Shown in pieces: positions 16,835 through 24,348 of a stretch of DNA of 49,532 nt (its first letter is position 1; every line of letters begins with the position of its first letter). This stretch comes from Longimicrobiales bacterium (GTDB lineage: Bacteria; Gemmatimonadota; Gemmatimonadetes; Longimicrobiales; Gaopeijiaceae), in contig JANQRP010000022.1 in assembly GCA_028284495.1 (NCBI GenBank), positions 1 through 49,532 on the forward strand, in the 5' to 3' direction. The notes under the pieces were generated by a model, which was given only the letters and a program-made list of their open reading frames with translations, did not search any database and was not told the origin of the DNA. Both the position numbers and the translations under genes were made by a program.

Positions 16835-17122
16835 TCACAGCCGGTTGCCGCCGAGCAGTGCTAGAGTCGACCGAATCTCTCGCTCGAGCCGGGCTTCGCC
16901 GAAATACTCCGGTGCCTCGGCGCGCGCGGATTCCGAGGGCTCGTAGAAATCCAAATCGAACGCCAAGTCGCGCAGGACCTCCTCTTCATGCTTAGTTACA
17001 CCGGCGAGCTCGCTCGTCGCCACGCTCGAGATGAAGGCTTCGATCCGGCGCGCCCGGCCGGCACCATCCGCGGCCAATGCCGCCTTGAGTAGCCCAACTA
17101 GCGCTTGGCACTGCTTCGTCAT
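16835..17122 (-). CDS. Candidate immunity protein for Rhs tip 3
   Basis: 95 residues, acidic and helical, soluble. It starts 7 bp after the stop of the Rhs tip at 17130-17855 on the same strand. The middle and end (EEEVLRDLAFDLDFYEPSES, then YFGEARLEREIRSTLALL) resemble small cytoplasmic proteins often encoded next to toxins, but I cannot name the family with confidence. The high acidic content fits binding to a basic RNase-like toxin. It converges on the decayed Xre gene with an 18-bp gap, the same arrangement and spacing as at the left end. Confidence 0.55.
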   Translation of the reverse strand: MTKQCQALVGLLKAALAADGAGRARRIEAFISSVATSELAGVTKHEEEVLRDLAFDLDFYEPSESARAEAPEYFGEARLEREIRSTLALLGGNRL

Positions 17123-17129
17123 AGCGGTA

Positions 17130-17855
17130 CTAGAAAGGATATGGGATGAATCGTGGACGGATTAGGTTGTTGCCCCGCAGCACGGTCGTGACCTGCCCAC
17201 CGCCATTCACACTGACTAGGAGATCTTTTCCGTTCTTCGAGAAAGCACCCGTGATGACGTACGACACAACTCCGTTCTTCGGGTCCCAGAACCGCGCCCC
17301 GTGCTCGATCGCGTAGTCTACCTGGCCAGGCCTAATGCCGCGGAGAGCCATTCTGAACCTAGCGTGCCTGGTCAGCCGCGGCACCAACGCGGTTGACGCC
17401 CGTCCGACCCGCGTCACAGGCAACACCGTCGCAAGGTCAATCAGCGCACCTCCGACGTCACCTTCACCGACGTTCTCTCCGAAGCTGTTGAAGTTGGCCG
17501 CCTCCGAGAGCCCGTTTCCGAGCGCTGCGAACTGAAGCCCGACCCATCCGAATGTCCCGCCGCGCCTGGCCCACCAGTCCGCCGCCATCTGGAACTCGCA
17601 CTCAGGCCAAGGGCGGCATGCGACCTCGACGTTGTAGCCGTCGTCGATCAGCGCTTGGATCCCGGCATCACACTCCCCCAGCGACATCGCTGTGCCATCT
17701 TCGCGGACGCACGCCGCGAGCCCCGAGGGGTCCCCGTAGTTGACGGGATCCCCGTTCGCGTAGCCGTAGAGGTTGAGCCCCCCACCAAATCCGATGGGGT
17801 CGATCTGCGTGAACTGCCCCACCATCGGGTCGTAGTACCGAGCGCGCCGGTACAT
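17130..17855 (-). CDS. Orphan Rhs tip (copy 3) with DUF4258-like toxin end
   Basis: 241 residues beginning exactly at the Rhs core (MYRRARYYDPMVGQFTQIDP). Upstream, similarity to the other copies ends within four codons and a TGA lies in frame, so this is a tip without a shell. After DPSGL comes a linker (about residues 48-150), then HARFRMALRGIRPGQVDYAI, GVVSYVITG and GKDLLVSVNGGGQVTTVL. This pattern resembles DUF4258, a small RelE/BrnT-like fold seen in toxin systems, so RNase activity is a reasonable guess. The first 62 bp of the core are identical to copy 1. It is probably silent unless recombined onto a full-length Rhs gene. The next gene is its likely immunity partner. Confidence 0.75.
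   Translation of the reverse strand: MYRRARYYDPMVGQFTQIDPIGFGGGLNLYGYANGDPVNYGDPSGLAACVREDGTAMSLGECDAGIQALIDDGYNVEVACRPWPECEFQMAADWWARRGGTFGWVGLQFAALGNGLSEAANFNSFGENVGEGDVGGALIDLATVLPVTRVGRASTALVPRLTRHARFRMALRGIRPGQVDYAIEHGARFWDPKNGVVSYVITGAFSKNGKDLLVSVNGGGQVTTVLRGNNLIRPRFIPYPF
17791..17852 (-). repeat. Rhs core identity block, copy 3
   Basis: 62 bp identical to 638-699 on the opposite strand. Identity ends abruptly at codons for DPIG; from there the protein stays similar but the DNA differs. Confidence 0.85.
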
Positions 17856-18014
17856 CAGACCGGTCGTTCACGGCTGTCCCTGGCCAGCTATCGCACCGCC
17901 CGGCTTGCACCCGCACGCTTGTGGGCGGTTCAGGCGCACGCCTGCCCCACCGAAGGCGCCACAGATCGCCGCCCACCCCGACGCAGCTACCGCTCTCCGC
18001 CCAAAGCGGGTACG

Positions 18015-19838
18015 ATGCGCAGCCCGATTCATATTCACCGGCGGGCGAAAGCCATGGACCTTCTTTTCGACGAGCTATTCGCGGCCCTCCACGCCTGGAA
18101 TCGAGCCCGAACCAAGCCGCTGCACACACTCGTCCGCCTGGTACGCCGGGCTGGTGAGCCCGATGGGACGGCGAAGGAAATGACCGCGGACCAGTGGACG
18201 CTCGTGCTCCACGGAGCAGACGAGCAAATGGAGGCGTGGGGCATCTCGGTCGCTCAGCGCTCCGAGGTGCGGGCCGTGTATCGCGAGCTGGTACGGCGGG
18301 GGGCGATCAGCGGACCGAGCTGGACTCCCTCGACCTCCCAAGCCCACGCTCGGATGCGACTGCTCCCATCCACCGTGATAGCCCGCGTTGCACGGACATA
18401 CGGGAGCGACACACGCGACCCGTGGACGCAGTCAGACCGCGGACGGGCGTGGGGCGACGCGACCAGGCGCGAGAGCCTGCTCGACTTCGAAAACCCGTTC
18501 GGGCTCCCGCAGACCGTCGACTTCTTCTCGTGCCCCCTGCCCCGCGTCAGCCATGGGGTGGACCGCGCGGGCTTCCCCCGGGACGTCCTCCGACGCGAGT
18601 CGGGACGCGCCGGCGCGGCGTGGCGGGCGGGCACGATCCACGCGAATCTCGACAAGCTGAACGCCTATCTCGGGTGGCTCGAGAGCGAGCGCCACGTCGA
18701 TTGGAGTGCTCACGACCTCCGAACCGCGCTCGAGCCCGAGCACCTGACCGCCTACCTCTCGGCGGCCGGATCCGGACAAATCACGCCCGATCAGGCGCGG
18801 CGGGCGTTCCTCACTCTCGCACGTATCGCGTCGCCCCTCTTCGAGTCGAAGGCGATCGCTCTCGGACTGGATCCGGACCCGTTCGCTGAGGCATCTCGGA
18901 TGTGCAACTCGAGCAGCGGGTATCGCACGCCCGGGGGCCAACTCCGCCATCGATCGTTCGCGCGGCTGCTCGCCTCGCCCAGCTCGCTGCACTCTCAACG
19001 TCGGACCGCGATCGCGATCGAGGATGCCTGGACCAGAGCAATGGGGACGCGGAACGCGTGGATCGGAATGCGAACCGCGTTCGAGGCTGCGCGAGATGCG
19101 ATTCTCCGGTCGCTCGGATGCACCTCCTTCGAGGAGCTTCGCCAGCTGATCTCGAGGCGGGTGCGCTTCCTCTCCATCGATGACGCGGAGCGGCTTCGCG
19201 ACCTCCAGTTCGTACAGGATCAGCTCACCTGCCCCCTGAGATCGCGCACGGCAGTGCTGGTCGATCGAGACATGCGATGGGAGGACCGAGGGCGAATCCT
19301 GGCCGCGTATCCTCCATCGATACTCAAGTCGCCAGGGAACGGCCCGCTGCGACCCTGCTATTCGGTTGGGGGTGAGCCGTCGGCGTACGACGCCGAACTC
19401 TACCGACTCTACGTGGCGCCCGGCGGCGTTCGGGACCAGCTCCTCGATGGACGTCCGTCTGACGCGTTCTACGTCCGGGCATTGGACCCGGCGCGCTTCC
19501 CGACCCGGAACTCCGGGCTGACTCGGATCGTGCGACGCGTCCTGGTGCTGGGCCTCCGCGAGCTGGACGTTGACCCGAAGCCTCTGCTCAGGTCCGGCAT
19601 GGTCAAGAACCACGCGTTCAGGCACGCGTTCGCGAAGCACCTCTGTGACCAGGGCATGATTCAGGTAGCGGCGCTGTACCTTCACCACGCCGACCTCAAC
19701 ATGATCCATCGGGTGTACGCGGCCGCGAGCGCGGCGGACTGGAACATGGGCGGCATTCTCGCTGGCGGTCCCACCCGAGCCACGTCGAGCGGTCCGGCGG
19801 TCCCCGAGCAACGCTCCCAACCCCTCTACCTGCAGTAG
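18015..19838 (+). CDS. Tyrosine-recombinase-like integrase
   Basis: 607 residues from the ATG at 18015; an ATG at 18054 is an equally weakly supported start. The C-terminus has the tyrosine recombinase signature: HAFRHAFAKHL (H-x-x-R box), LYLHHADLNMIHRVYA (second His and catalytic Tyr). The middle (AWRAGTIHANLDKLNAYLGW) resembles a SAM-like core-binding domain. The first catalytic Arg is not obvious, and the N-terminal 200 residues are unlike common phage integrases. The gene ends 282 bp from the 3' end of ssrA, a classic integration target, so it is likely the integrase of this island. Whether it is active cannot be told. Confidence 0.75.
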   Translation: MRSPIHIHRRAKAMDLLFDELFAALHAWNRARTKPLHTLVRLVRRAGEPDGTAKEMTADQWTLVLHGADEQMEAWGISVAQRSEVRAVYRELVRRGAISGPSWTPSTSQAHARMRLLPSTVIARVARTYGSDTRDPWTQSDRGRAWGDATRRESLLDFENPFGLPQTVDFFSCPLPRVSHGVDRAGFPRDVLRRESGRAGAAWRAGTIHANLDKLNAYLGWLESERHVDWSAHDLRTALEPEHLTAYLSAAGSGQITPDQARRAFLTLARIASPLFESKAIALGLDPDPFAEASRMCNSSSGYRTPGGQLRHRSFARLLASPSSLHSQRRTAIAIEDAWTRAMGTRNAWIGMRTAFEAARDAILRSLGCTSFEELRQLISRRVRFLSIDDAERLRDLQFVQDQLTCPLRSRTAVLVDRDMRWEDRGRILAAYPPSILKSPGNGPLRPCYSVGGEPSAYDAELYRLYVAPGGVRDQLLDGRPSDAFYVRALDPARFPTRNSGLTRIVRRVLVLGLRELDVDPKPLLRSGMVKNHAFRHAFAKHLCDQGMIQVAALYLHHADLNMIHRVYAAASAADWNMGGILAGGPTRATSSGPAVPEQRSQPLYLQ

Positions 19839-19999
19839 GACTTCGAACGCGGTGGTCACGGCGCGGCCCACTCAGAGCCTGCCCGTCTCCGCACTGTGCA
19901 GCGGTATGTTCCATCGGACCCGAAGGCGGGAGTCGATCCGAGGCAACGCCGAGGACACCGAGCATGGCCGAAGGCCGCGCGCAGGTGAACCCCGGACGC

Positions 20000-20021
20000 G
20001 CGATGTGCGGCAGCACATCGC
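20000..20021. repeat. Perfect hairpin next to the att-like repeat
   Basis: GCGATGTGC-GGCA-GCACATCGC, 9-bp arms with a 4-bp loop, directly abutting the att-like copy at 20023. A similar palindrome with the same GATGTGC/GCACATC arms lies just upstream of ssrA at 20487-20507. It may be a recombinase or accessory-protein site; there is no T-run to suggest a terminator. Confidence 0.45.
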
Positions 20022-20022
20022 A

Positions 20023-20055
20023 GCGGACGCGGGTGAGACTCCCGCCGCCTCCACT
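20023..20055 (+). repeat. att-like inverted copy of the ssrA 3' end
   Basis: 33 bp matching the 3' end of the tmRNA gene (20152-20120, opposite strand) at 31 positions; the two differences are in the T-loop. It includes the T-arm and the 3' acceptor strand. Such 3'-end duplicates are normally left by integration into tmRNA genes, but usually as direct repeats; here it is inverted with a 64-bp spacer. Confidence 0.65.
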
Positions 20056-20119
20056 CCGACCCGACACGTCCGTATACACGAACAGCCCGATCGGGTCGAG
20101 AGAGCTGTCCGACAAAAAG

Positions 20120-20152
20120 AGTGGAGGCGGCGGGAGTCGAACCCGCGTCCGC
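20120..20152 (-). repeat. ssrA 3'-end att core
   Basis: Terminal 31 bp of ssrA plus two bases beyond the mature end; partner of the inverted copy at 20023-20055. The integrase gene lies on the side facing this end, as expected for an island inserted at the 3' end of ssrA. Confidence 0.65.
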
Positions 20153-20482
20153 GAGCCGATCCGACCAGGTCTCTACGTGCGTAGAGTGCTGTTGATCTCG
20201 CTACGGGTGGTCAGCACACGACCGGTCCACGCAGCCAGTCACCTGTTGTCTCGCTCTCGGTGCGGTGACGTCACCTCGAGCCAGTCCGACTTGTCGACGT
20301 CAGAAGGGATCGCCTCGGACAGGCAATCCCAGCGACGGGTCCAGCGTCAAGCTACAGAGAGCTTACGCGGCCAGCGCCATGTTGTTGTTGGCAGCTAAAA
20401 GTTTCCCGGAGGATTTACGAAGTCCCGGGACTTCGGCACGCAACCCGGACATCACGAAACACGTCGAAGCCGTGACGCCCCC
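20122..20482 (-). ncRNA. ssrA: tmRNA (one-piece transfer-messenger RNA)
   Basis: Rescues ribosomes stalled on broken mRNAs with SmpB. The 5' end GGGGGCGTCACGGCTTCGAC pairs through GGGGGCG with the 3' strand CGCCTCC (one G-U), giving the acceptor stem. The T-arm CGCGGGTTCGACTCCCGC is at the 3' end. The tag frame lies at 20392-20363: after TTAGCT the resume codon GCC begins Ala-Asn-Asn-Asn-Met-Ala-Leu-Ala-Ala-stop, preceded in the product by the tRNA-borne Ala. The terminal CCA is not encoded (discriminator A, then C-T). A CTTTTTG run immediately follows and may aid termination. 361 nt, normal size for a one-piece tmRNA. Confidence 0.95.
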
Positions 20483-20486
20483 AAGG

Positions 20487-20507
20487 GATGTGCGTCAGGC
20501 GCACATC
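20487..20507. repeat. Palindrome directly upstream of ssrA
   Basis: GATGTGCG-TCAGG-CGCACATC, 8-bp perfect arms with a 5-bp loop, ending 4 bp before the mature 5' end of the tmRNA. It could be a leader hairpin in pre-tmRNA, the terminator stem of the decarboxylase operon (no T-run), or a binding site related to the hairpin at 20000-20021. Confidence 0.45.
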
Positions 20508-20522
20508 TTTCAAACAGGACCG

Positions 20523-20530
20523 TAAAGGTA
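20523..20530 (-). promoter_or_regulatory. Possible -10 element of ssrA
   Basis: TACCTTTA on the minus strand, about 40 bp before the mature tmRNA 5' end, resembles the TAnnTTTG element of Bacteroidota-type promoters. I see no clear -35 partner. A weak call made mainly by position. Confidence 0.25.
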
Positions 20531-20601
20531 AGGGATTCGGGCGCTTGGGTGGAGGGAGGGCTACCTCGACCCGTCCGTACGTCCCCCCCCGCCGACCCAT
20601 C

Positions 20602-22041
20602 TCAGACCATCCTTCCGCCCAGCTCCCGCACCACCGCCGCGAACTCGTCCACGTCCTCCGTCCGCGTCCGCCAGTTCGAGAATGCGGGTCGGAAGACGCT
20701 GCGGCTCCCGAGCTTCGAGGTCCCGACCAGAAATCGCCCGTCGGCGAGAACGGCTTCGCCGAGTTCGGCATTCGCAGCATCGAGCGCCACGTCGTCCAGG
20801 CCACCCGGATTCCATCGGAAGGCCACGATGTTCAGCCCCGGCTCGGCCATGAGCTCCAGGTCGGGGGCGGCCCGGACCACCTCGGCCAGGTGGAGCGCCA
20901 GGTCGAGGCAGTGCTCGACGATCCGCCGATGCCCGTCGCGGCCGTACGCCTTGAGCGTGGCCCACGTCGCGAAGCCCCGCGCTCGCCTCGAGCTCTCGGG
21001 GGTGATGGACCCGGGGGTCGGCCGCGGGTCGGCCTCGCTCGGCAGATAGTCGGCGGAGTAGCGGAAGGCGCGGGCCAGGAGGCCGTGGTCGCGGACGAAG
21101 GCGTAGCCGGCGTCGTACGGCACGTTGAGCCACTTGTGGCCGTCGACCGTGGCCGAGTCGGCCCGCTCGACCCCCTCGGCGAGGTGCGCGGTTCTCGGCG
21201 ACACCCGCGCGAACAGACCGAACGCGCCATCCACGTGCACCCAGCAGTCGTGTTCGCGCGCCAAGTCGATCATGTCGGACACCGGATCGAACTCGCCGGC
21301 GTTCACCTCCCCGGCATTCACGACGACGAGCGCGGGGCTCCCGTCCAGCACCTCGAGCGCCGTGCGCATGGCGGGAAGGTCGACCCGTCCGCGGACATCC
21401 CGCGAGAACGTCCGCACGTTTCCCCGCCCGACGCCCTGGAGGCCGAGCACCTTCAGCGTGCTCGCGTGCACGAAGCCGGACGTAAGGACGGGCATCACGG
21501 GGGCACCCGCCATTCCGGTCTCGGACACGTCGAGGCCGAGGCGCTCTCCCCACCACTGCCGGGCGGCCGCCAGGCAGACGAAGTTGGCCATGGTCGCGCC
21601 CGTCACCATCACGCCGGTCCACTCGCGCGGCAGTCCGAACAGCTCCTTGAGCCAGTCGAGCGCCTGCAGCTCCATCCGCACGCCCGCCGGCGACAGGACC
21701 CACGTGTACGTGACCGCGTCGTGGGCCGCGGCGACCAGGTCGGCGACGAGCGCGGCCGGCGTCGCGCCCCCGATCACGAAGTGGAAGCACCTCGGGCCCG
21801 CGGTGTTTCCGCCCGCCGCCGAGGTCAGGTCGAGCAGGCGCTCGAGTGCGGCCTCCCCCCCGACACCGGTCTCCGGGAGGGGCTCTGCGAGCCCGGCCAA
21901 CGCGGCTTCGGCACCCGGCGGCAGCGCGACACGATCGTCCGTCCCGGCCACGGCGTCTGACAGCGCCGGTCCCACGCGCTCCATCAACCGGGACATTTCC
22001 GCGCGGAGACCCTGTCGCAGCCAGTCCCCACCGCGACTCAC
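20602..22041 (-). CDS. PLP-dependent group II decarboxylase
   Basis: 479 residues from the GTG that overlaps the dus stop. Type I PLP fold of the aromatic-L-amino-acid/glutamate/diaminobutyrate decarboxylase group. The cofactor lysine is K303 in VDGHKWLNVPYD, the Asp that contacts the pyridine N is in CWVHVDGAFG, and an N-terminal FHFVIGGATPAALVAD stretch fits the substrate site. The substrate cannot be read from the sequence. It is coupled to dus and ends 119 bp before ssrA on the same strand. Confidence 0.88.
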   Translation of the reverse strand: MSRGGDWLRQGLRAEMSRLMERVGPALSDAVAGTDDRVALPPGAEAALAGLAEPLPETGVGGEAALERLLDLTSAAGGNTAGPRCFHFVIGGATPAALVADLVAAAHDAVTYTWVLSPAGVRMELQALDWLKELFGLPREWTGVMVTGATMANFVCLAAARQWWGERLGLDVSETGMAGAPVMPVLTSGFVHASTLKVLGLQGVGRGNVRTFSRDVRGRVDLPAMRTALEVLDGSPALVVVNAGEVNAGEFDPVSDMIDLAREHDCWVHVDGAFGLFARVSPRTAHLAEGVERADSATVDGHKWLNVPYDAGYAFVRDHGLLARAFRYSADYLPSEADPRPTPGSITPESSRRARGFATWATLKAYGRDGHRRIVEHCLDLALHLAEVVRAAPDLELMAEPGLNIVAFRWNPGGLDDVALDAANAELGEAVLADGRFLVGTSKLGSRSVFRPAFSNWRTRTEDVDEFAAVVRELGGRMV

Positions 22042-23048
22042 GCCGGCGCGCCCGCGACCTCGCCCGCGACCCACGCGTCGAGGTACCGCTGCAGGATCTC
22101 CTCGACCTGTTCCAGTTCGGTCACCTGGAAGAGCTCACCACGGAGCGTCTTGCCGTCCGGCAGTCCTCTCGTGTACCAGCCGAGGTGCTTCCGGAACTCG
22201 AGGAGGGCGCGCTTCCGGTTCTCCTCGTAGGCGACGGCGTTCCGCGCATGCCGGATGCAGATGGCGAACCGCTCCTCGATGGTCGGGTCGGGTGGGATCG
22301 GCTCGTCGTCGAGCGCCGCCCGTGCCTGACGGAAGATCCACGGATCGCCGTGGCTCCCCCGGGCGATCATGACCCCGGCACATCCCGTCTCGTCGTGCAT
22401 CCGCTTCGCGTCCGCGCCCGAGCGCACGTCCCCGTTGCCGATCACCGGAACGTCGAGTGCCTCGGTGAGCGCGGCGATCTCCTCCCACCGCGCGTGACCC
22501 GAGTACATGTCCGCGCGGGTGCGCGCATGGAGCGTGACGACCTTCGCCCCGGCGTCCTGACAGCGGAGCCCGATCCCCACCGGATCGCGCGTCTCGGCGT
22601 CGAACCCGCTTCGAATCTTGGCCGTGACGGGGAGTCGGGTCGCGTCGACGCACGCCCGGATGATGTCCTCGACCAGATCCAGGTCGCGCAGGCAGCCGCT
22701 GCCCCCGTTCCGCTTCACCACCTTCTTCACCGGGCAGCCGAAGTTGATGTCGACGAAGTCCGGGCCGAAGGTGTCCGTCACGAAGGCCGTGGCGTCCGCC
22801 ATCATCGCGGGGTCGGAGCCGAAGATCTGTACGCCGATCGGCCGCTCCGCCTCGTCGAAACGGAGGTAGTCGAGCGTGCGCCGGTTCCCGTGCATGATCC
22901 CGTCCGCCGACACGAACTCCGTCACCACGACGTCCGCGCCGAAGTCGCGGCAGAGTCGGCGGAACGGCGACTCGCTCACGCCCGCCTGGGGCGCGAGGTA
23001 GAGCGGCGTGTAGGCGCTCTCGAGCAGCTGGATCGGGTCGGTACTCAT
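22038..23048 (-). CDS. dus: tRNA-dihydrouridine synthase (DusB-like)
   Basis: 336 residues, a TIM-barrel flavoenzyme that reduces uridines in the tRNA D-loop with NADPH and FMN. Visible are the start of the barrel LAPQAGVSESPFRRLC, VDINFGCPVKKVVKRNGGSG with catalytic Cys105, VTAKIRSGFD, LHARTRADMYSG, and IGNGDVRSGADA with GVMIARGSHGDPWIF for FMN phosphate binding. The ATG at 23048 has no strong Shine-Dalgarno. Divergent from the EIIA gene across a 120-bp gap. Confidence 0.93.
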   Translation of the reverse strand: MSTDPIQLLESAYTPLYLAPQAGVSESPFRRLCRDFGADVVVTEFVSADGIMHGNRRTLDYLRFDEAERPIGVQIFGSDPAMMADATAFVTDTFGPDFVDINFGCPVKKVVKRNGGSGCLRDLDLVEDIIRACVDATRLPVTAKIRSGFDAETRDPVGIGLRCQDAGAKVVTLHARTRADMYSGHARWEEIAALTEALDVPVIGNGDVRSGADAKRMHDETGCAGVMIARGSHGDPWIFRQARAALDDEPIPPDPTIEERFAICIRHARNAVAYEENRKRALLEFRKHLGWYTRGLPDGKTLRGELFQVTELEQVEEILQRYLDAWVAGEVAGAPA

Positions 23049-23122
23049 GCCGGAAGGTACACTCGTGCGCGGGGTTCGTGGTGTGGCGGGCCCGGAGGCT
23101 TGGGCGACGGACCCGTTTCCCG

Positions 23123-23130
23123 TAGCTTCG
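23123..23130 (+). promoter_or_regulatory. Possible promoter -10 of the EIIA gene
   Basis: TAGCTTCG in the dus/EIIA divergent gap, 39 bp before the ATG. It shares the TAnnTT pattern with the candidate upstream of ssrA. No good -35 is seen. Low confidence. Confidence 0.22.
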
Positions 23131-23168
23131 ATGGTCCCGCCATCCACCACGCCAACCTCGCTCGACGC

Positions 23169-23621
23169 ATGAAGCTCCGGGATTTCTTCACCACCGACAC
23201 GGTGGTCCTCGACCTCGAGGCGGAAGGAAAGGACGAACTCCTGAAGGAGCTCGTCGCTGCCCTCGGACTCGACGAGAAGTCGGAGACGATCCTCTTCAAG
23301 ACGATCAAGCGGCGCGAGAATCTCGGGAGCACCGGCATCGGCAAGGGCATCGCGATTCCCCACTGCCGGTCGCTCGTGGTGAACCGCCTGCGTCTGGTGT
23401 ACGGACGGAAGCTGTCGGGCGTGGAGTTCAACGCGATCGACAAGACGCCGGTGCACCACCTCTTCCTGATCGTGGCGCCGCCGCTCGAGGTCTCGAACCA
23501 GTACCTGCCGGTGCTCGGGAAGATCGCGCAGTTCGCCAAGGACCCCGACGTGCCCGACCGGCTGCTGGAGATCGACTCGGCCGAGGCGTTTTTCGCGCTT
23601 CTGGACGAACGCGGCGTCTGA
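23169..23621 (+). CDS. PTS fructose/nitrogen-type EIIA (PtsN-like)
   Basis: 150 residues, cytoplasmic phosphocarrier. The phospho-accepting residue is His65 in GIAIPHCRS; the preceding NLGSTGIGKG is the family signature. Normally it receives phosphate from HPr or NPr, both of which have a possible source in this window (HPr at 32159 and Enzyme I at 30376). It lies alone on the plus strand in an otherwise minus-strand region, with no transporter nearby, so a regulatory role is more likely than sugar transport. Confidence 0.88.
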   Translation: MKLRDFFTTDTVVLDLEAEGKDELLKELVAALGLDEKSETILFKTIKRRENLGSTGIGKGIAIPHCRSLVVNRLRLVYGRKLSGVEFNAIDKTPVHHLFLIVAPPLEVSNQYLPVLGKIAQFAKDPDVPDRLLEIDSAEAFFALLDERGV

Positions 23622-23623
23622 CC

Positions 23624-23639
23624 CCGGGCGAGCGCCCGG
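23624..23639. terminator. Possible bidirectional terminator hairpin
   Basis: CCGGGCG-AG-CGCCCGG between the convergent EIIA gene and the secreted protein gene at 23648-24091. The stem is strong but the loop is very short and no T-run follows on either strand, so termination is inferred from position. Confidence 0.4.
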
Positions 23640-23647
23640 CGCCCTCC

Positions 23648-24091
23648 CTACTTCGTGACGATGATCTTCTTGGCCTTGCTGATGCCGTTCACGGTCAGCT
23701 GGACCCAGTAGATCCCCGACGCGACCGTCGCCCCGCCGAAATCCCTGCCGTCCCAGAACGCCTCGTGCCGTCCGGGGCGATCGTACTCCAGCTGCGTCAA
23801 CAGCACGCCCTGCCCCATCGGGTGATTGAGCGCCTGCGGCACGGCCACCGGCTGCCGGATCAGGTTGAAGATCCGCATGGACACGACAACAGGACGCCCG
23901 TCGGCGAAGAGCTCCTCGTTCAGAACGAAGGGGATCCTCGTCTCGGGGTTGAACGGATTCGGATAGTTCTGTTCGAGAATGAATCCGCCCGACTCCTGCT
24001 CGTCCTGGCCCGTCCCCTGGGCGAAGGCGGGGGTGAATGCGGGCGCGGACATGAGAAGGAGGACGAGCACGACGCGCGATAGGCGTCTCAT
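23648..24091 (-). CDS. Small secreted protein with type-IX-like C-terminal sorting/FlgD-Ig domain
   Basis: 147 residues. Signal peptide at about 1-25 (VVLVLLLMSAPAFTPAFA). The mature protein begins almost at once with FILEQNYPNPFNPETRIPFV, the opening of the T9SS type A sorting domain or FlgD-Ig-like domain, and ends GIYWVQLTVNGISKAKKIIV, the usual end of that domain. Normally this domain is a tail on a large secreted enzyme; here it is the whole protein. AGAGGA precedes the ATG. Function unknown; a truncated gene or a stand-alone adaptor are both possible. Confidence 0.8.
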   Translation of the reverse strand: MRRLSRVVLVLLLMSAPAFTPAFAQGTGQDEQESGGFILEQNYPNPFNPETRIPFVLNEELFADGRPVVVSMRIFNLIRQPVAVPQALNHPMGQGVLLTQLEYDRPGRHEAFWDGRDFGGATVASGIYWVQLTVNGISKAKKIIVTK

Positions 24092-24348
24092 GCGGTCCTC
24101 TGCACTTGCGTGCGGTTCGGTAGCCGTGGTGTCGTTACGCGGGGTCCTGTGCAGGCGTTCGGGCGTCCTCCGGGGGTGCCCTCAAGAATTCTTCTCTACC
24201 AGTTCCAACGTAGAGACGGGATCCGACCGGGGTCAACCGGATTCTCACCCGCTCATCCAGAAGGACGCGGGCCGCGCCGGAAACGTTGCACGGCGCGCGG
24301 AGCGCCGTGACCGGTGGCTCGCGGTCTCGCCTCATTCTTTCACCGCTG
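24092..24348. other. Intergenic gap between selB and the secreted protein gene
   Basis: 257 bp without a gene. It contains an AAGAATTCTT palindrome at about 24184-24193 and presumably the promoter of the 24091 gene, but no convincing -35/-10 pair. Confidence 0.35.

Noticed and set aside
20488..21960. 490-residue open frame antisense to the PLP decarboxylase, overlapping ssrA upstream DNA
   Set aside because: No recognisable domains, Arg/Pro/Gly-rich composition typical of shadow frames; the opposite strand is clearly coding.
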